Shown here in pieces: positions 23,401 to 59,150 of a stretch of DNA of 64,000 bases. The notes beneath the pieces were generated by a model. It saw only the letters and a list, made by a program, of their open reading frames with translations, did no database searches and had not been told where the DNA came from. Within the stretch, counting starts at the first letter, position 1. The number at the start of each line of letters is the position of its first letter. The DNA is from Galaxea fascicularis (taxonomy: Eukaryota; Cnidaria; Anthozoa; Scleractinia; Euphylliidae). The stretch covers positions 1,112,501 through 1,176,500 of the forward strand of contig OX419345.1 in assembly GCA_948470475.1 (NCBI GenBank). Reading direction: 5' to 3'. Made by a program: the position numbers and the translations under genes.

Positions 23401-24756
23401 AAAGAGCTGAGAGAGAAGCAAGGCTGTTATATTCTATCCTTTATTTTCTGTAATATTGCTCTAAATATTGTCATTTTCCTTTACCTTTACATAAATCAGA
23501 ATTTTCATTATTGTACTATGAAAAAAGAGAGTTCACCCGTCAGACAATATATTTCAGCAAAGCTAAATCCCAGACCATGCAATTTAACACGTTTGCTTCT
23601 ATTTACCTTAGAAGGAAAAATGCAATTAATTTGTTTTCAACACACCTGACATCCTTTCCAACAGTCATGCTAGCAATGACTTTTTTCACAGCTTCCTTCT
23701 TACGATCCTTCTTGTCGCTGTTTAGCTCTGCTTTCAGCTCAAAAATTTCCCCTACAAGATAAATGCAAAAACAAGACTTGCCACATAACACAATCAGCAG
23801 TTTGACTAACAATATAATTATTATGATGATGATCATTGCATTATAAACCTTGCCCTCTACAATCTGATAGTACACTGTTACTTTAGCAGTTGAACCTGAT
23901 GCAATGTGCAACCTTCTTTGTTTCTTGTTTCTTCTGATTTTACCACAGGAAGTTTAAAATAAACAGTAGTAAAAGTAATAAAATGGTTTTCAGTTGAGTG
24001 TCATGAAACCAAAACCAAATCAAATACTCCAGCCAATCACAACATACTGAAACGGTGCAAATTTCTCTGGTTTATAACCAACTTTCTACTGTGCCCATAA
24101 CCCCAAACATTTTTTTTGCTAAAATGAATCTTTGCACCTTTTTGAAATGCATTACAGCATTTTTTCTTTTTTTCACCAAATCTTGTCTTCTTATAGGCTT
24201 TAAAATTGAGCATCCTTTGTTTCATGACCAAGTCAGAAGGGGCATGGGTCTATTCCTGATCTGACATCATAAACTTATTTGCATTGCAAAACATGCATGC
24301 AAAGTAGATAGTAGACCCACTCCCCTTCTGAAACAAACGACGCTTGGTTTTTCATACGTTTTGGAGCCTATAAAAAGGCTGGATTTATTAAAAAAGGAAA
24401 AAAAGGTTGCAATGCACTTCGAACAGGTGCAAAGGTTTATTTTAGCGAAAAAAATATTTTGGGGTTATAGGCACTTTAAAGCTCAAGAACTTTAGGTGGA
24501 TAAGAGATGCGAGGTAGCTTATTGCCTACAGTGCTTATTGCCTACAGTAGTCCCATCTGTTGCTTTCACTGTGAGTTCACTAGACAATTTTACAAGCTCT
24601 ATGGCTATTCTTTTTTTTTAAATAACCAAATTTCCCGAACACTGAAGGATCTTTCTTAACCAAAACAGATAACTCATTAATTATACTTTGACAGAAAATG
24701 GTCTCGAGTAATGACAAACCTTTTTTGGTGGTGGTAAAATACTTGGAGTCAGTCAT
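10814..24756 (-). CDS. AP1B1: AP-1/AP-2 complex subunit beta (beta-adaptin), complete
   Basis: The protein is the beta subunit of the heterotetrameric clathrin adaptors, linking cargo-bearing membranes to clathrin at the trans-Golgi network (AP-1) or plasma membrane (AP-2). Coding exons on the - strand, 5' to 3': 24756-24720, 23751-23646, 23406-23271, 22523-22278, 22091-21967, 21747-21679, 21075-21009, 20718-20637, 19898-19826, 19714-19574, 19094-19019, 18869-18780, 18635-18547, 18079-17977, 17266-17090, 16533-16344, 15937-15749, 15359-15307, 14960-14844, 14313-14271, 14084-13982, 13631-13543, 13066-12941, 12585-12499, 11839-11772, 11251-11165, 10888-10814. These give 947 residues in one frame, close to human AP1B1 (949) and AP2B1 (937). 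The start MTDSKYFTT is that of the family. The same gene probably serves both complexes, as in other invertebrates with one AP-1-2 beta, so the symbol is approximate. The last intron is GC-AG. A 5' UTR exon ends at 25178. Confidence 0.96.
11946..12092. repeat. Homopolymer-rich G tracts
   Basis: Several runs of A followed by G tracts of up to 12 bases lie in an AP beta intron. On the transcribed (-) strand these read as C tracts. They are also places where assembly errors are likely. Confidence 0.7.
12160..12400. repeat. Dispersed repeat related to 57606-57870
   Basis: Phrases such as CATTTTCCCGCGCTT, TTGACAAAACT and TCTTGTGATTGGTCAGAGTA are shared in order with 57606-57870. A shorter piece (ATTTTCCCGCGCTCGGCGCC, then TGATTGGTCAGAGTGATTGG) sits at about 11043-11116. 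The ends here are more worn than in the 57606 copy. Confidence 0.7.
14514..14762. mobile_element. Near-perfect palindromic MITE in an AP beta intron, TTA target duplication
   Basis: AGGTGGATTTCCACTGTCGC at the left end is matched in reverse complement by the right end. The two halves pair over about 115 bases around a short centre (GCGAGG). Flanks TTA at 14511-14513 and 14763-14765 are the target duplication. It sits between the exons 14271-14313 and 14844-14960 and would fold into one long hairpin in the pre-mRNA. Confidence 0.85.
14844..16430 (-). CDS. AP1B1: AP beta hinge, Ala/Pro-rich with degenerate clathrin-box motifs
   Basis: Part of the exon at 16344-16533 and the exons 15749-15937, 15307-15359 and 14844-14960 encode a low-complexity hinge of about 130 residues. 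It starts with an Ala/Pro tract built on GCA/GCT-rich codons, and then has [12 protein letters not shown] and VMDLLGEDL. In vertebrates the hinge carries a clathrin-box of the LLNLD type. Here the nearest matches (LLMD, LLGED) do not fully fit the L-hydrophobic-X-hydrophobic-acid rule. The C-terminal part is Gly/Met-rich, like the vertebrate hinge. Confidence 0.85.
15055..15210. repeat. MITE with GGGCTGTCAT ends (copy 1)
   Basis: GGGCTGTCATTAAGATTTTT begins it and CTTCTCATGACAGCCCTG closes it in inverted orientation. A second family member with the same ends lies at 29072-29249 in a CAD intron. Solo ends with CAGGGTTGTCA occur near 28491 and 38992. Confidence 0.65.
15490..15665. repeat. Dispersed repeat, copy 1 (ACAGTGAGATAATA...TATCCACTG)
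   Basis: It shares an ordered series of words with 34511-34703: ACAGTGAGATAATA, ACTCATTT, GCTCAGAGGTNAATAGCAC and ATGCTATCCACT. Both copies end with weak inverted-repeat tips. Confidence 0.65.
16344..24756 (-). CDS. AP1B1: AP beta trunk (armadillo/HEAT solenoid), residues 1 to about 590
   Basis: Exons from 24756 down to 16344 encode the alpha-solenoid trunk that packs against the partner large subunit and the mu subunit. Family signatures are easy to read: [74 protein letters not shown] and [20 protein letters not shown]. The trunk ends near [10 protein letters not shown]. No residue block is missing relative to the family. Confidence 0.93.
17318..17585 (-). mobile_element. tRNA-derived SINE (family A, copy 2)
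   Basis: The - strand reading of 17389-17461 contains TAGCTCAGTTGGTAGAGC (A box) and GGGTTCAAGCCCCG (B box). The tail is the same as that of the copy at 3806-4012. The element is bounded on both sides by AAATGAAGAATGATYGTCGC (17318 and 17571), either a long target duplication or the start of a second tandem copy. It lies in an AP beta intron, sense to that gene. Confidence 0.85.
20030..20445 (+). repeat. Dispersed repeat B, copy 1 (empty-site copy)
   Basis: The sequence runs in parallel with 46745-47240: AGCCAATGCTGYCAGCRGTC, the TTCCACTGAATTTCTTTCAG phrase, GGTTGCCATGGT, AATTGCTTAGRATCCCACC and CATCAATTGG. This copy lacks the 66-bp hairpin present in the other, so it shows the uninterrupted site. 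No protein coding is evident; a SINE or LINE 3' tail is possible. Confidence 0.8.
21755..21792. repeat. ACATAA/AAACAT microsatellite
   Basis: Imperfect tandem hexamers (AAGCAT, AACATA) in an AP beta intron. Confidence 0.7.
24092..24473. mobile_element. MITE with TGCCCATAACCCC ends in the AP beta first coding intron
   Basis: TGCCCATAACCCCAAACATT with GCTAAAATGAATCTTTGCACC at the left pairs with the right end (GGTGCAAAGGTTTATTTTAG through GGGGTTATAGGCA) over about 48 bases, and more loosely inward. There is no coding capacity. Confidence 0.75.
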
Positions 24757-25177
24757 GTTGCCTGCAATATATGTAAGAAAGGATTCCAGTAAATAAACAC
24801 CAAAGTATAAGGTGAAGATTTGTTGTCGTCCACTGGAATCACTCTCGACCGAGTCAAGGGGGTGTTGCCAGTGTTTTGGTACAGTTATAAGTTAGACATC
24901 GAATAAATCTCTCTCTGTGCGTCTAGATTTGTTATTAGCGATCACTTCTAAACTGAAATACAAACTGAAGCTCTGAAAGGCCCAAGATCATAACGGAAGA
25001 GCTCGAAAAGGGTACTGTATTTTCTGCTTAATGTATATTGCAGCGAAAGCAGCCGCAAAAACACGTTTAACTCACACTAAAAGGACAAAGTTCACACAAA
25101 GAACCATCTAGAATGTTAATAAAAACATTGATGAATCTTTTAAAGCCTAAACCTAGCTTAAACCCACGTTAATTTAC

Positions 25178-25744
25178 CTGATGGGAACAGATTCTTGTGA
25201 ACAAATAATCCAGGAAAACAAACCAAAATGGCGCCCTCTCGCCTACTCAAGCCCAGACTACTCGAGTTTCAGATGTCACGCATCGCGCAGGGCAACATCA
25301 CGCAACGCGTGACAGCGAATTACGTACAACAAGTCATCTTTTTCGGAAGCTACGTTTCGGTGTGGGTTACAATCACAAAAATGTTTTAAGATTTTCAATC
25401 TCAATTACTTATCATCATTCACATAACAGAGGACGTCGAGAAACAAGAAGTAATCGAACAGAACAGTTAAATTTGAAAAAAAAAATAGAAAACGAAAAAT
25501 TGTGCAAATGGCTAACTATTCACAAAAGAGGGAAAATAAATAGATTTTCAAAAGAAATAAAAAGAGAAAAAATGATTCTCACCTCGACCTTTTCTTAGGT
25601 CGGCACGGTCCTTGCGGGCCGCGCAAGAGTATATTGTGTTTTGAGAGCTGGGCTCTAACACTCAAATCCCGCGCCAAATTCCTTCTCGTTTCAGAGTGGC
25701 TTATGGCGATCAGGCCACGCTGTCAATTTCAGTAGAGAGAGAAA
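25178..25744. promoter_or_regulatory. Shared upstream region between divergent AP beta and CAD
   Basis: AP beta (-) has a 5' UTR exon whose donor CATCAG/GTAAATT lies at 25178. CAD (+) starts at 25745. The transcripts therefore leave this roughly 0.5 kb stretch in opposite directions. It contains CpG-rich patches (25270-25320 and 25600-25680), an AAAATGGCGCC motif near 25227 and an E2F-like site at 25668-25678. No TATA box is evident for either gene. Promoter sharing is inferred from geometry. Confidence 0.6.
25668..25678 (-). promoter_or_regulatory. E2F-like site upstream of CAD
   Basis: The - strand reads TTTGGCGCGGG, matching the TTTSGCGC core bound by E2F/DP. It lies about 67 bases before the CAD start codon, where E2F sites of S-phase nucleotide-synthesis genes often sit. 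I see no CACGTG Myc box between 25179 and 25847. Confidence 0.5.
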
Positions 25745-52788
<27,044 letters not shown>

Positions 52789-53303
52789 TGGATTACTATT
52801 CAAACTCGTTTATATAAGAACCTAAAGGTGGAAGGAATTTTACCCTCTAAGCTGCAGTGTATCTTCTTGGCTGCTTCCCGTCATTCATATGCTCTAAAAC
52901 CGTCATGCTCGATAAAAAGTGAGATTTAAAAGTAAAGAATTTGCTAAAAAGCGACAAAAGCTTATTGACTAGTCGGTTACCGGACTCGAATGATTCTATA
53001 TTTTCAAAGAATGTTGCCTTTAACATGTTTAAAACGCTCCTTTCTTTCACATCGCTCTCGCGGCGTGTGTTCTTACTTTTTACGTTTTTCTTTAAACTGC
53101 GCTTATCTTTTCGTTCCAAATTAACTGTTCGAAAGTATACACCCTGACCTTCAGACGGAATATTCCACATGAAATGTCTTCTTATTTTGAACTATATTAT
53201 TCAGACTGTATTTAAAGTTTTTGTCATAAGACACGTTCTGAACCGAACCTGCCTTAAGGCATGATGATCATATTGATTTAAAAAATAAGTCAGCACCAAT
53301 ACA

Positions 53304-53309
53304 AATAAA
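53304..53309 (+). terminator. Candidate polyadenylation signal of CAD
   Basis: AATAAA, about 516 bases after the CAD stop codon. Confidence 0.45.
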
Positions 53310-53756
53310 GCTGATCTCTCATTTAACTGTATGTGACACTGTTATACATTGTTATTGTCCAGTTAAAGGTACAAATCCCTTACAACCTTTCCACTGTCGA
53401 CCCTTGGTTTTTAAGCTTGGTGGAAGGAGCGGGGGAGGGGGGATCGGATGGAGTACAGGGGTCTTATAAAGGGGTTGAGCAGGAAGGCGTTTAATTTCTA
53501 CAGGGAGGCTAATCTGTTTGGATTTAACTTCTTCATCACCAAAAAAAAAAAAAAACCTTGATGTGCTCATGGCACGTAAGCAAAACTATGTTTAGAGCCA
53601 GCCAATGCCCTGTGCCTGGCTCTTAACGAAATCCTTGGAAGTAAGTTGTGAGCTCTTCTGTCTGGGAGCCGTTCGCGGGATGTTCTAGCCTATCGCCTCC
53701 CTTCCTTTGTGCGCGCCGCTACAGCGCATGTTCGGCAGGGTCCTCATATGTGTGAA

Positions 53757-53935
53757 CAGGTATCCACACTCGGCTGTCTATAGTAGGAACATCTGTCTAC
53801 ACTATCTACAGTAGGAACACCTATCTACACTGTATACAGTGGGGACAGCTATCTACACTGTACAGTGGGAACAGCTATCTACGCTCTCTACGGTGGGAAC
53901 AGCTTTCAACACTGTCTACAGTAGGAACAGCTGCT
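53757..53935. repeat. Minisatellite with a unit of about 30 bp
   Basis: About six diverged copies of ACTGTCTACAGTAGGAACAG followed by CTATCTAC, with units of 26-31 bp. Confidence 0.8.
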
Positions 53936-54560
53936 CAAAGTACACTTATATCGTCGCTTATGTCGTTCACTTTTGCTCAGGGTTCTACAGAAGCCCGGGT
54001 TGGTCCCCACTCATCATCATTATTGTCTGTACAGTTCGTTTCTCCGAGAGTGACGAGGACAGTGTTCAAGGTAGAGAAGAAACATTGATATTTGTCTTTG
54101 CGATCGGGTATAAAAACGACCATTTTTCTGTTGTATTGCTCAACGGAAGGGTACCAAGCAGACGTTTCAAATTGCATTATTGTCAGCGTTGAATATTTTT
54201 CAAAGACGTCCCAGATTTTTATTCAATGCACCTGGCCCGTTAAAAGAATCTTTGTAACATTTCTCCTTGCGGCAGGCAAATGTCAAAGTTGGTTATCAAT
54301 CATGTGACATCAATGACATTTAGCTGGGTTGCGAGTGAAATTCTAAAGACGCCAACCTAGTTGAAATTAAGGTGGAGTTTGCGGTGCTAAAACATCGGAA
54401 AACGTTACCAGATTATGAACCATTTGACAAGCTATTATTTTGCACGTGACTGCTGCTAGGAAAGAGTGGAAGGTATACAAAACACTAGGATACCTTAACA
54501 TCCTAAGGGTTTCAGCACATTATCTGCTTAATGTCTTAGTATTTCTGCCGGCCTCATTGA

Positions 54561-54623
54561 ATGGACGCTACACCCGAGCGCCCGCGATTCTCGCGAAGAA
54601 GGGCCCTCGGAGCGCGGAAAGTG
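54561..54623 (+). other. Possible orphan first coding exon
   Basis: An ATG opens 21 codons rich in Arg (MDATPERPRFSRRRALGARK then V) that end exactly at a consensus donor, GTG/GTGAGT. The GC-rich composition stands out from the AT-rich flanks. I find no downstream exon that continues it. It could be the 5' end of a transposon gene, an unannotated gene, or chance. Confidence 0.25.
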
Positions 54624-55858
54624 GTGAGTTTCAGATGTGGAAACATGGTAAACCAGCACTCTCCCTTACAATGTTTTGCAACTAAAACTCGCACAGCAAG
54701 TGCAAGAATACCAGGATCAAGCTAGACAAAAATATTAAACTGCCACAAAGCTTATAACGAGCAATGTGGAACAACCTTTGTGTGTGTGTGTGCATTTTGT
54801 TTTTACATTGGGAAGTACTGAAGGCTTTATAATTGGAGGATTGAGGAACAAAGCCTGGTACCAGGGATCTTTGGATCTAGGAACAGTTAAAAGCCCCACC
54901 TACTGGAAACAGCAGACTCTCTGGGTTGGAGATGCTCAAAAGAACTGTACGTCCCACGCTACCACCCTCTTCATTGAACTGGGTTGTCGGTGAGATTCGC
55001 AGTCGTTTACTCGTATAGGATCTTTTACCGAGACCTAAGCACCATAAAATCTAAAGCCCCCTCCCAAGTGAACTAAAAGAATTTTTGATGGCACTATTAA
55101 CAGTCCTCGTAAACCGCACATTTTCGTCTTTGAGTGATAAGGAAATTGTTTTGAAATAAGAAGCTATAACAAAAAAGGAAAACTTAGGCTGGATCAAGGA
55201 GGGGAGGGGGAACAAAATACTTAAGCCCAGTATTAAGAAAATTGGCGTCTTCAAGCTAGAGTGAGAAAAAAGATGACAAAAATATTTCTTTCTCAAGACG
55301 ATAAAAACAAAACAAAGAACTAGACGGTATAGGAAAAACACGACCAAGACTGTTAAAACCGTTCCAAAGAAATGCAAACCAAGCCCTGGGGAGTAAGGGT
55401 ACAAAAGAATCCCCTTCTTCACTTCTCATGATTGCTAAAAAAGTGACGGAAAGGATTCTGGGTATACCACTGAAAACAAATAGAAGGATTCACTGTGGGT
55501 GTACCAGTCACCACTTTCTCTAAACCTATTGGAGTACAAAGCATAATAGTTAACCTCATGAGGGTGCTAACGCGCGCACATTTAAAACATGGCGGACAAC
55601 CTTGACTTGAGATTGAATCTGATGCGCGATTTAGGGGTGATGGAAATTGGGTAAAATTTTCTGACGCGTCACAGTGTTGCATATGCGCAAATGCTTTGTG
55701 ACACGTCGTTCCATTTTCGTCGGTTTTTCGCCAGCTGACACGATTCCGCTTACATTACGTACAACTAAATAGATCTTGCTTGGTGTCTTATAATTGTTAA
55801 TATAGTTTTTGTATCGTTTCTGTATCTATATAATTGTAAAAGAATTTGTAAAGAGAAT

Positions 55859-56510
55859 GCCTCCGAGAGGGTAGGGTCAGAAGCGGACGTACAAAGCCGC
55901 TAGCTTCGTCGATGAACTCCGCAGAGAAATAGATAGTTCTTTGGCGGCTCAGGATGGTCTTCTGGGAGCCTTCAGGGTGCTGTGCTCCACCAAGCTGACT
56001 TCGGACAGTATCAGGGACCAACCACCCAAAGTTATATCAGCGCGCCTTTCTGCAGCGTGCGAAGCACAAGTAGTTTCCTACGTCAGCTTATTCTTGAAAG
56101 ACCTGCAAGTGCTTCCTTTTTCCGTTCGTTTGGAGACGACCTCCAAGCTTACAGGGATTTCAGTCGAAGAGGCGTCCCTTTTATTCGAGGGCTTAACAAT
56201 CGTAAATAAGTCTCTCCCTGTCCACAACGGGATCGACCTAGCAGGAATTTCAGGTGTCATATTGATGTCATATTGATTTCTCCTCCGATTTGTCTGCGAT
56301 GTAGCAACCCTTTAGCTCTCCACAACAAGCCATGTGTGAAGTCGTTGTGAGACGTTTTGGAAAGGCAGCGGATCTGAAGTTCTCACTACGATGCGAAGAT
56401 TGCCGCATTAGACCACGGGTTGGAACCTCTGCGCTGAAGCCAGACCTTTCGTGGAGGCCAGTGATGTCTGCTTCGTTGAAAGAAAGCTGCTGGACTTACA
56501 ATGTGCCCTA
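55859..56510 (+). pseudogene. Decayed transposon-like ORF with a CxxC pair
   Basis: From ATG at 55859 the frame reads MPPRG, stop (TAG), then about 138 open codons including TYKAASFVDELRREIDSSLA and VSVEEASLLFEGL-like helical text. In a second frame, PPICLRCSNPLALHNKPC follows, and one further shift gives VVVRRFGKAADLKFSLRCED then CRI. Two CxxC pairs spaced about 30 residues apart look like the zinc ribbon near the N-terminus of KDZ-type and related transposases. The stop and at least two frameshifts make it a pseudogene. The family call is tentative. Confidence 0.45.
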
Positions 56511-56881
56511 GCGTGAGTTGGTCTTAGCTTGGTCATTTTCGCTATTTACTCCGCTATTTCTATTGACCGTATTATTGGTTGGTTTCCAGATTTCCATATT
56601 TCTATTTGATCTCTTTCAGGAATACCAGTTGGGTCAGTTTTTCCGGCTTCTCGACTGCTTACAATGAAGCATTTGGGCTACTCGACGGAGCGGAAGGTAT
56701 GTTCATGAACACAAATCGTATTGGTGTTTCATATAAGACTTATCCTATAAACACTTTTTTTGAATCATTTCGGATGTCTTGTTACTTTCAAAATGTGGTG
56801 AAACAAAACACAAAGGAAAAGGTTTGTGCATTGTATTCAAGTATCCTACTTGGTTCTAGCTCTTTTCATGATCTTAATGTG

Positions 56882-57009
56882 CTTCCAGAAATATCCATAC
56901 CCTCTGTGGAAAGCTTTCCCCACCCCACCTCTCCAGAAATTCCAATTTTGCTCCATACTTTCCTTAAATTTTTTTTTACCTCGTCCCAGGTATGGGTGTT
57001 TTCTGGAAC
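56882..57009. repeat. Short relative of the 32031-33123 element
   Basis: CTTCCAGAAATATCCATACC is mirrored by GGTATGGGTGTTTTCTGGAA. Inner GTGGAAAGCTTTCCCC and AATTCC words resemble the inner arms of the 1.1-kb element. At about 128 bp it looks like an internally deleted version. Confidence 0.65.
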
Positions 57010-57544
57010 TTCCCAAAGTATATTTTAATGTGTATTTATGCATGTGAATTAGTACAGTTTCTTAAACAGTTAGCATGATGTCAAACACACAAGGAAACAA
57101 GAAAATTTACTTTTTATCAAGAGAGCACAGCCATCCTTCCTACTCTGTATTACATGTAAATGTTATAAGCTACATGTAGGTACTTTAAAATAATGGTGAA
57201 GCGGAAGGGTATCCTCTCTTGTTTTTCTGTTCTTTCTTCAGTTCCATCTGACAGAGGATTGTACGGAAACATTATAACCACACTGCTCTGAGGGATCTCT
57301 GTGCAGCCATGTATGCAGTAGGTACAGTACAGTACTTGCGTGTGGTTCCTTTGTTGACAATTTATTATTTTGTTTTATTTATTTAGTTTGCTGAACAAAG
57401 GAAATACAGAAAGATACAAAACAAGGTTCAAGGAAAAAAATGAGTAGCAAAAGATTAGACAAAAGTGGTAAGGAGGCCTAGGTGCTACAGGTCGAATACA
57501 AATGGCAAAGAAGCTAAGGTGGACAACAGAGTACGGAAAAAGAC

Positions 57545-57594
57545 CAAACTCGTTCCCAGGGTCTTTCATCTCCCAGACCCTGGTAACGAGGTTG
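57545..57594. repeat. CAACCTCGTTCCCAG hairpin, diverged copy
   Basis: CAAACTCGTTCCCAGGGTCT is mirrored by AGACCCTGGTAACGAGGTTG with two mismatches and a loop of about 10 bases. It is the same family as 47093-47158. Confidence 0.75.
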
Positions 57595-57605
57595 GACAAG
57601 ACATG

Positions 57606-57870
57606 TTTTTCAATTGAGTGTCGAAAGTAATTCGCGTTCGCTTTGGTTTTGCTTTACTTCGCGCTGTGTCTGGTTGACAAAACTTGCTTCTCAGCCAATG
57701 AGAAGCAAAACCCAAATCAATCGCTGGTTGTACGCGCGCATTTTCCCGCGCTTAGCGCCGGCTGCATGGAATTACTTCAAATTCTGATTGGCTCTCACAG
57801 CAGTCTTCATCTCTTGTGATTGGTCAGAGTAATTGGTTTGGTTTTGGTTTTACGACGCTCAATTGAAAAC
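57606..57870. repeat. MITE with TTTTCAATTGAGTGTCG ends
   Basis: TTTTTCAATTGAGTGTCG at the left is mirrored by CGACGCTCAATTGAAAAC at the right with one mismatch. CCAATGAGAAGC and TGTGATTGGTCAGAG words give the interior several inverted CCAAT-box-like motifs. Relatives lie at 12160-12400 and 11043-11116. Confidence 0.75.
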
Positions 57871-57998
57871 CGCTGTAAAGGAAAACTGTTTGTTCACCTT
57901 TAATGAATATGACAGTGGAGGCCACGACTTTGGTTTTGGGTCGCTTAATGTGTAAAAGATTATATAACCCAGTCAAATGTTCCTTTAAGTAAATATAT

Positions 57999-59069
57999 CT
58001 ATTTGGTTGAAAAATTATACTGTTTGGTCGGTTGCCAAGCCATGGGTAATTGTCTTTTCGGACTTGAATCATATTCGCTCTCGCAATTGTTGGGTAAATG
58101 TTTCCTTCGGTTTTTTTTGCTAAACGCCGATATCGCCGGAATTGCGGAGAAATTTCTTGCTTCCGGCTTTCTTGAATCAAACTGATTTGTCGTGGAGACA
58201 GAGGAATGTGCCAATCTCACCCTGTCAACGGTGCTAGACGAGTTCGCAAGATGGTTATATCTTCCGGTACTGTTCATTACACCACTGATATCATAAAAAT
58301 ACGGCAATTTGTCCACTCTTCCATGTGTTACCCCGACGACATCGAAATTTGCTTGTGGTGGGCGAGCACTTTTGCTCACCCCAGTTCTTTCACTGCGATG
58401 AAAATCGTTGTCAGACCAAGTTGTTTCGGGTGAAAGCTCCCTTCTCAGAAAACGCTGATTTTTGTCACCACAGAGTGAACCATCCTCTGTAGACAGACGA
58501 CGGCAGATTAAAGAATGCCTTCCTGTCACTGGTCTAGCCAATGCTGGCTTTTCAAGCGTGTTTTTGGTGTATCTAGTGAATGATGAATTACTTGAGCCCT
58601 GTTTAAAATTGTAATAGTCCAAGGAATGTATCGCTGACAAATCTGGAGTACGCCTTGCGGGCATGTAAGTTCGGTTTAAACAGTTTAAATTATTTCCTCC
58701 TTGAGCAGCTGGTGCTGACGTTTTGAGAATTGACTTGTAAGGTGGCGGGTTTTCGTCTTCTCTTGAACTGCTCGGTGTTTGTTGATTAAGTTGGCTACCA
58801 TTTGCATGCAGAGATGACGAACTCTGCGAAGGAAACTTATCCAAACTTGTATTCTTGTTCTTTGAATCTGCTCTGTGTTTCCATGAGTCTCCTGTCACGA
58901 CGTTTTTTGTCAGTACAACGCTATTTCGCCAATCAAAGGCACTTTCCCCTCGAGCTGGAATATTAATCACCGAGGCATCGTCTTTAAAAGATACACGTTT
59001 CGGTAATTTTTTCTGCTCTACCGACAGGCGACGAGTTGTTAACCCCAACGCAGCTACAGTGTCGTCCAT
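57999..59069 (-). CDS. Uncharacterised intronless ORF with an RVSF motif
   Basis: The - strand frame runs 356 codons from MDDTVAALGLTTRRLS to a TAG at 57999-58001. The frame is open back to 59150, but I prefer the ATG at 59069 because it has G at -3 and +4. The product is basic, rich in Ser, Arg and Asn, with no membrane segment and no fold I recognise, so probably disordered. KKLPKRVSFKDD near residue 22 is a good protein phosphatase 1 docking motif (RVxF). RRLS near residues 12 and 190 could be PKA sites. A more hydrophobic patch, RVDKLPYFYDISGVM, lies near residue 250. An ATTAAA signal follows at 57904-57899. An intronless 1.07-kb frame among many-exon genes could be a lineage-specific gene or a retrocopy. 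Coding status is inferred from length only. Confidence 0.6.
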   Translation of the reverse strand: MDDTVAALGLTTRRLSVEQKKLPKRVSFKDDASVINIPARGESAFDWRNSVVLTKNVVTGDSWKHRADSKNKNTSLDKFPSQSSSSLHANGSQLNQQTPSSSREDENPPPYKSILKTSAPAAQGGNNLNCLNRTYMPARRTPDLSAIHSLDYYNFKQGSSNSSFTRYTKNTLEKPALARPVTGRHSLICRRLSTEDGSLCGDKNQRFLRRELSPETTWSDNDFHRSERTGVSKSARPPQANFDVVGVTHGRVDKLPYFYDISGVMNSTGRYNHLANSSSTVDRVRLAHSSVSTTNQFDSRKPEARNFSAIPAISAFSKKNRRKHLPNNCESEYDSSPKRQLPMAWQPTKQYNFSTK

Positions 59070-59150
59070 GACTGAAGCCTTAAGTATTATGTGTAATAAA
59101 CTCACGAATTTATAATTCAATTTCAGCAGGTAGGTGCACCCAATAAACAA

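Larger units (their letters stand above)
52789..57998. other. Intergenic stretch after CAD, with relics but no confident gene
   Basis: Between the convergent CAD and RVSF-ORF genes lie the CAD 3' UTR, a minisatellite, a possible orphan first exon (54561-54623), a decayed transposon-like ORF (55859-56510) and three MITEs. Stretches 54700-55700 and 57015-57540 show nothing I can name. Confidence 0.5.

Noticed and set aside
55859..55876. Recoded UAG in MPPRG-stop-GQKRT
   Set aside because: Downstream frameshifts show the ORF is decayed, so a plain nonsense mutation is the simpler reading.
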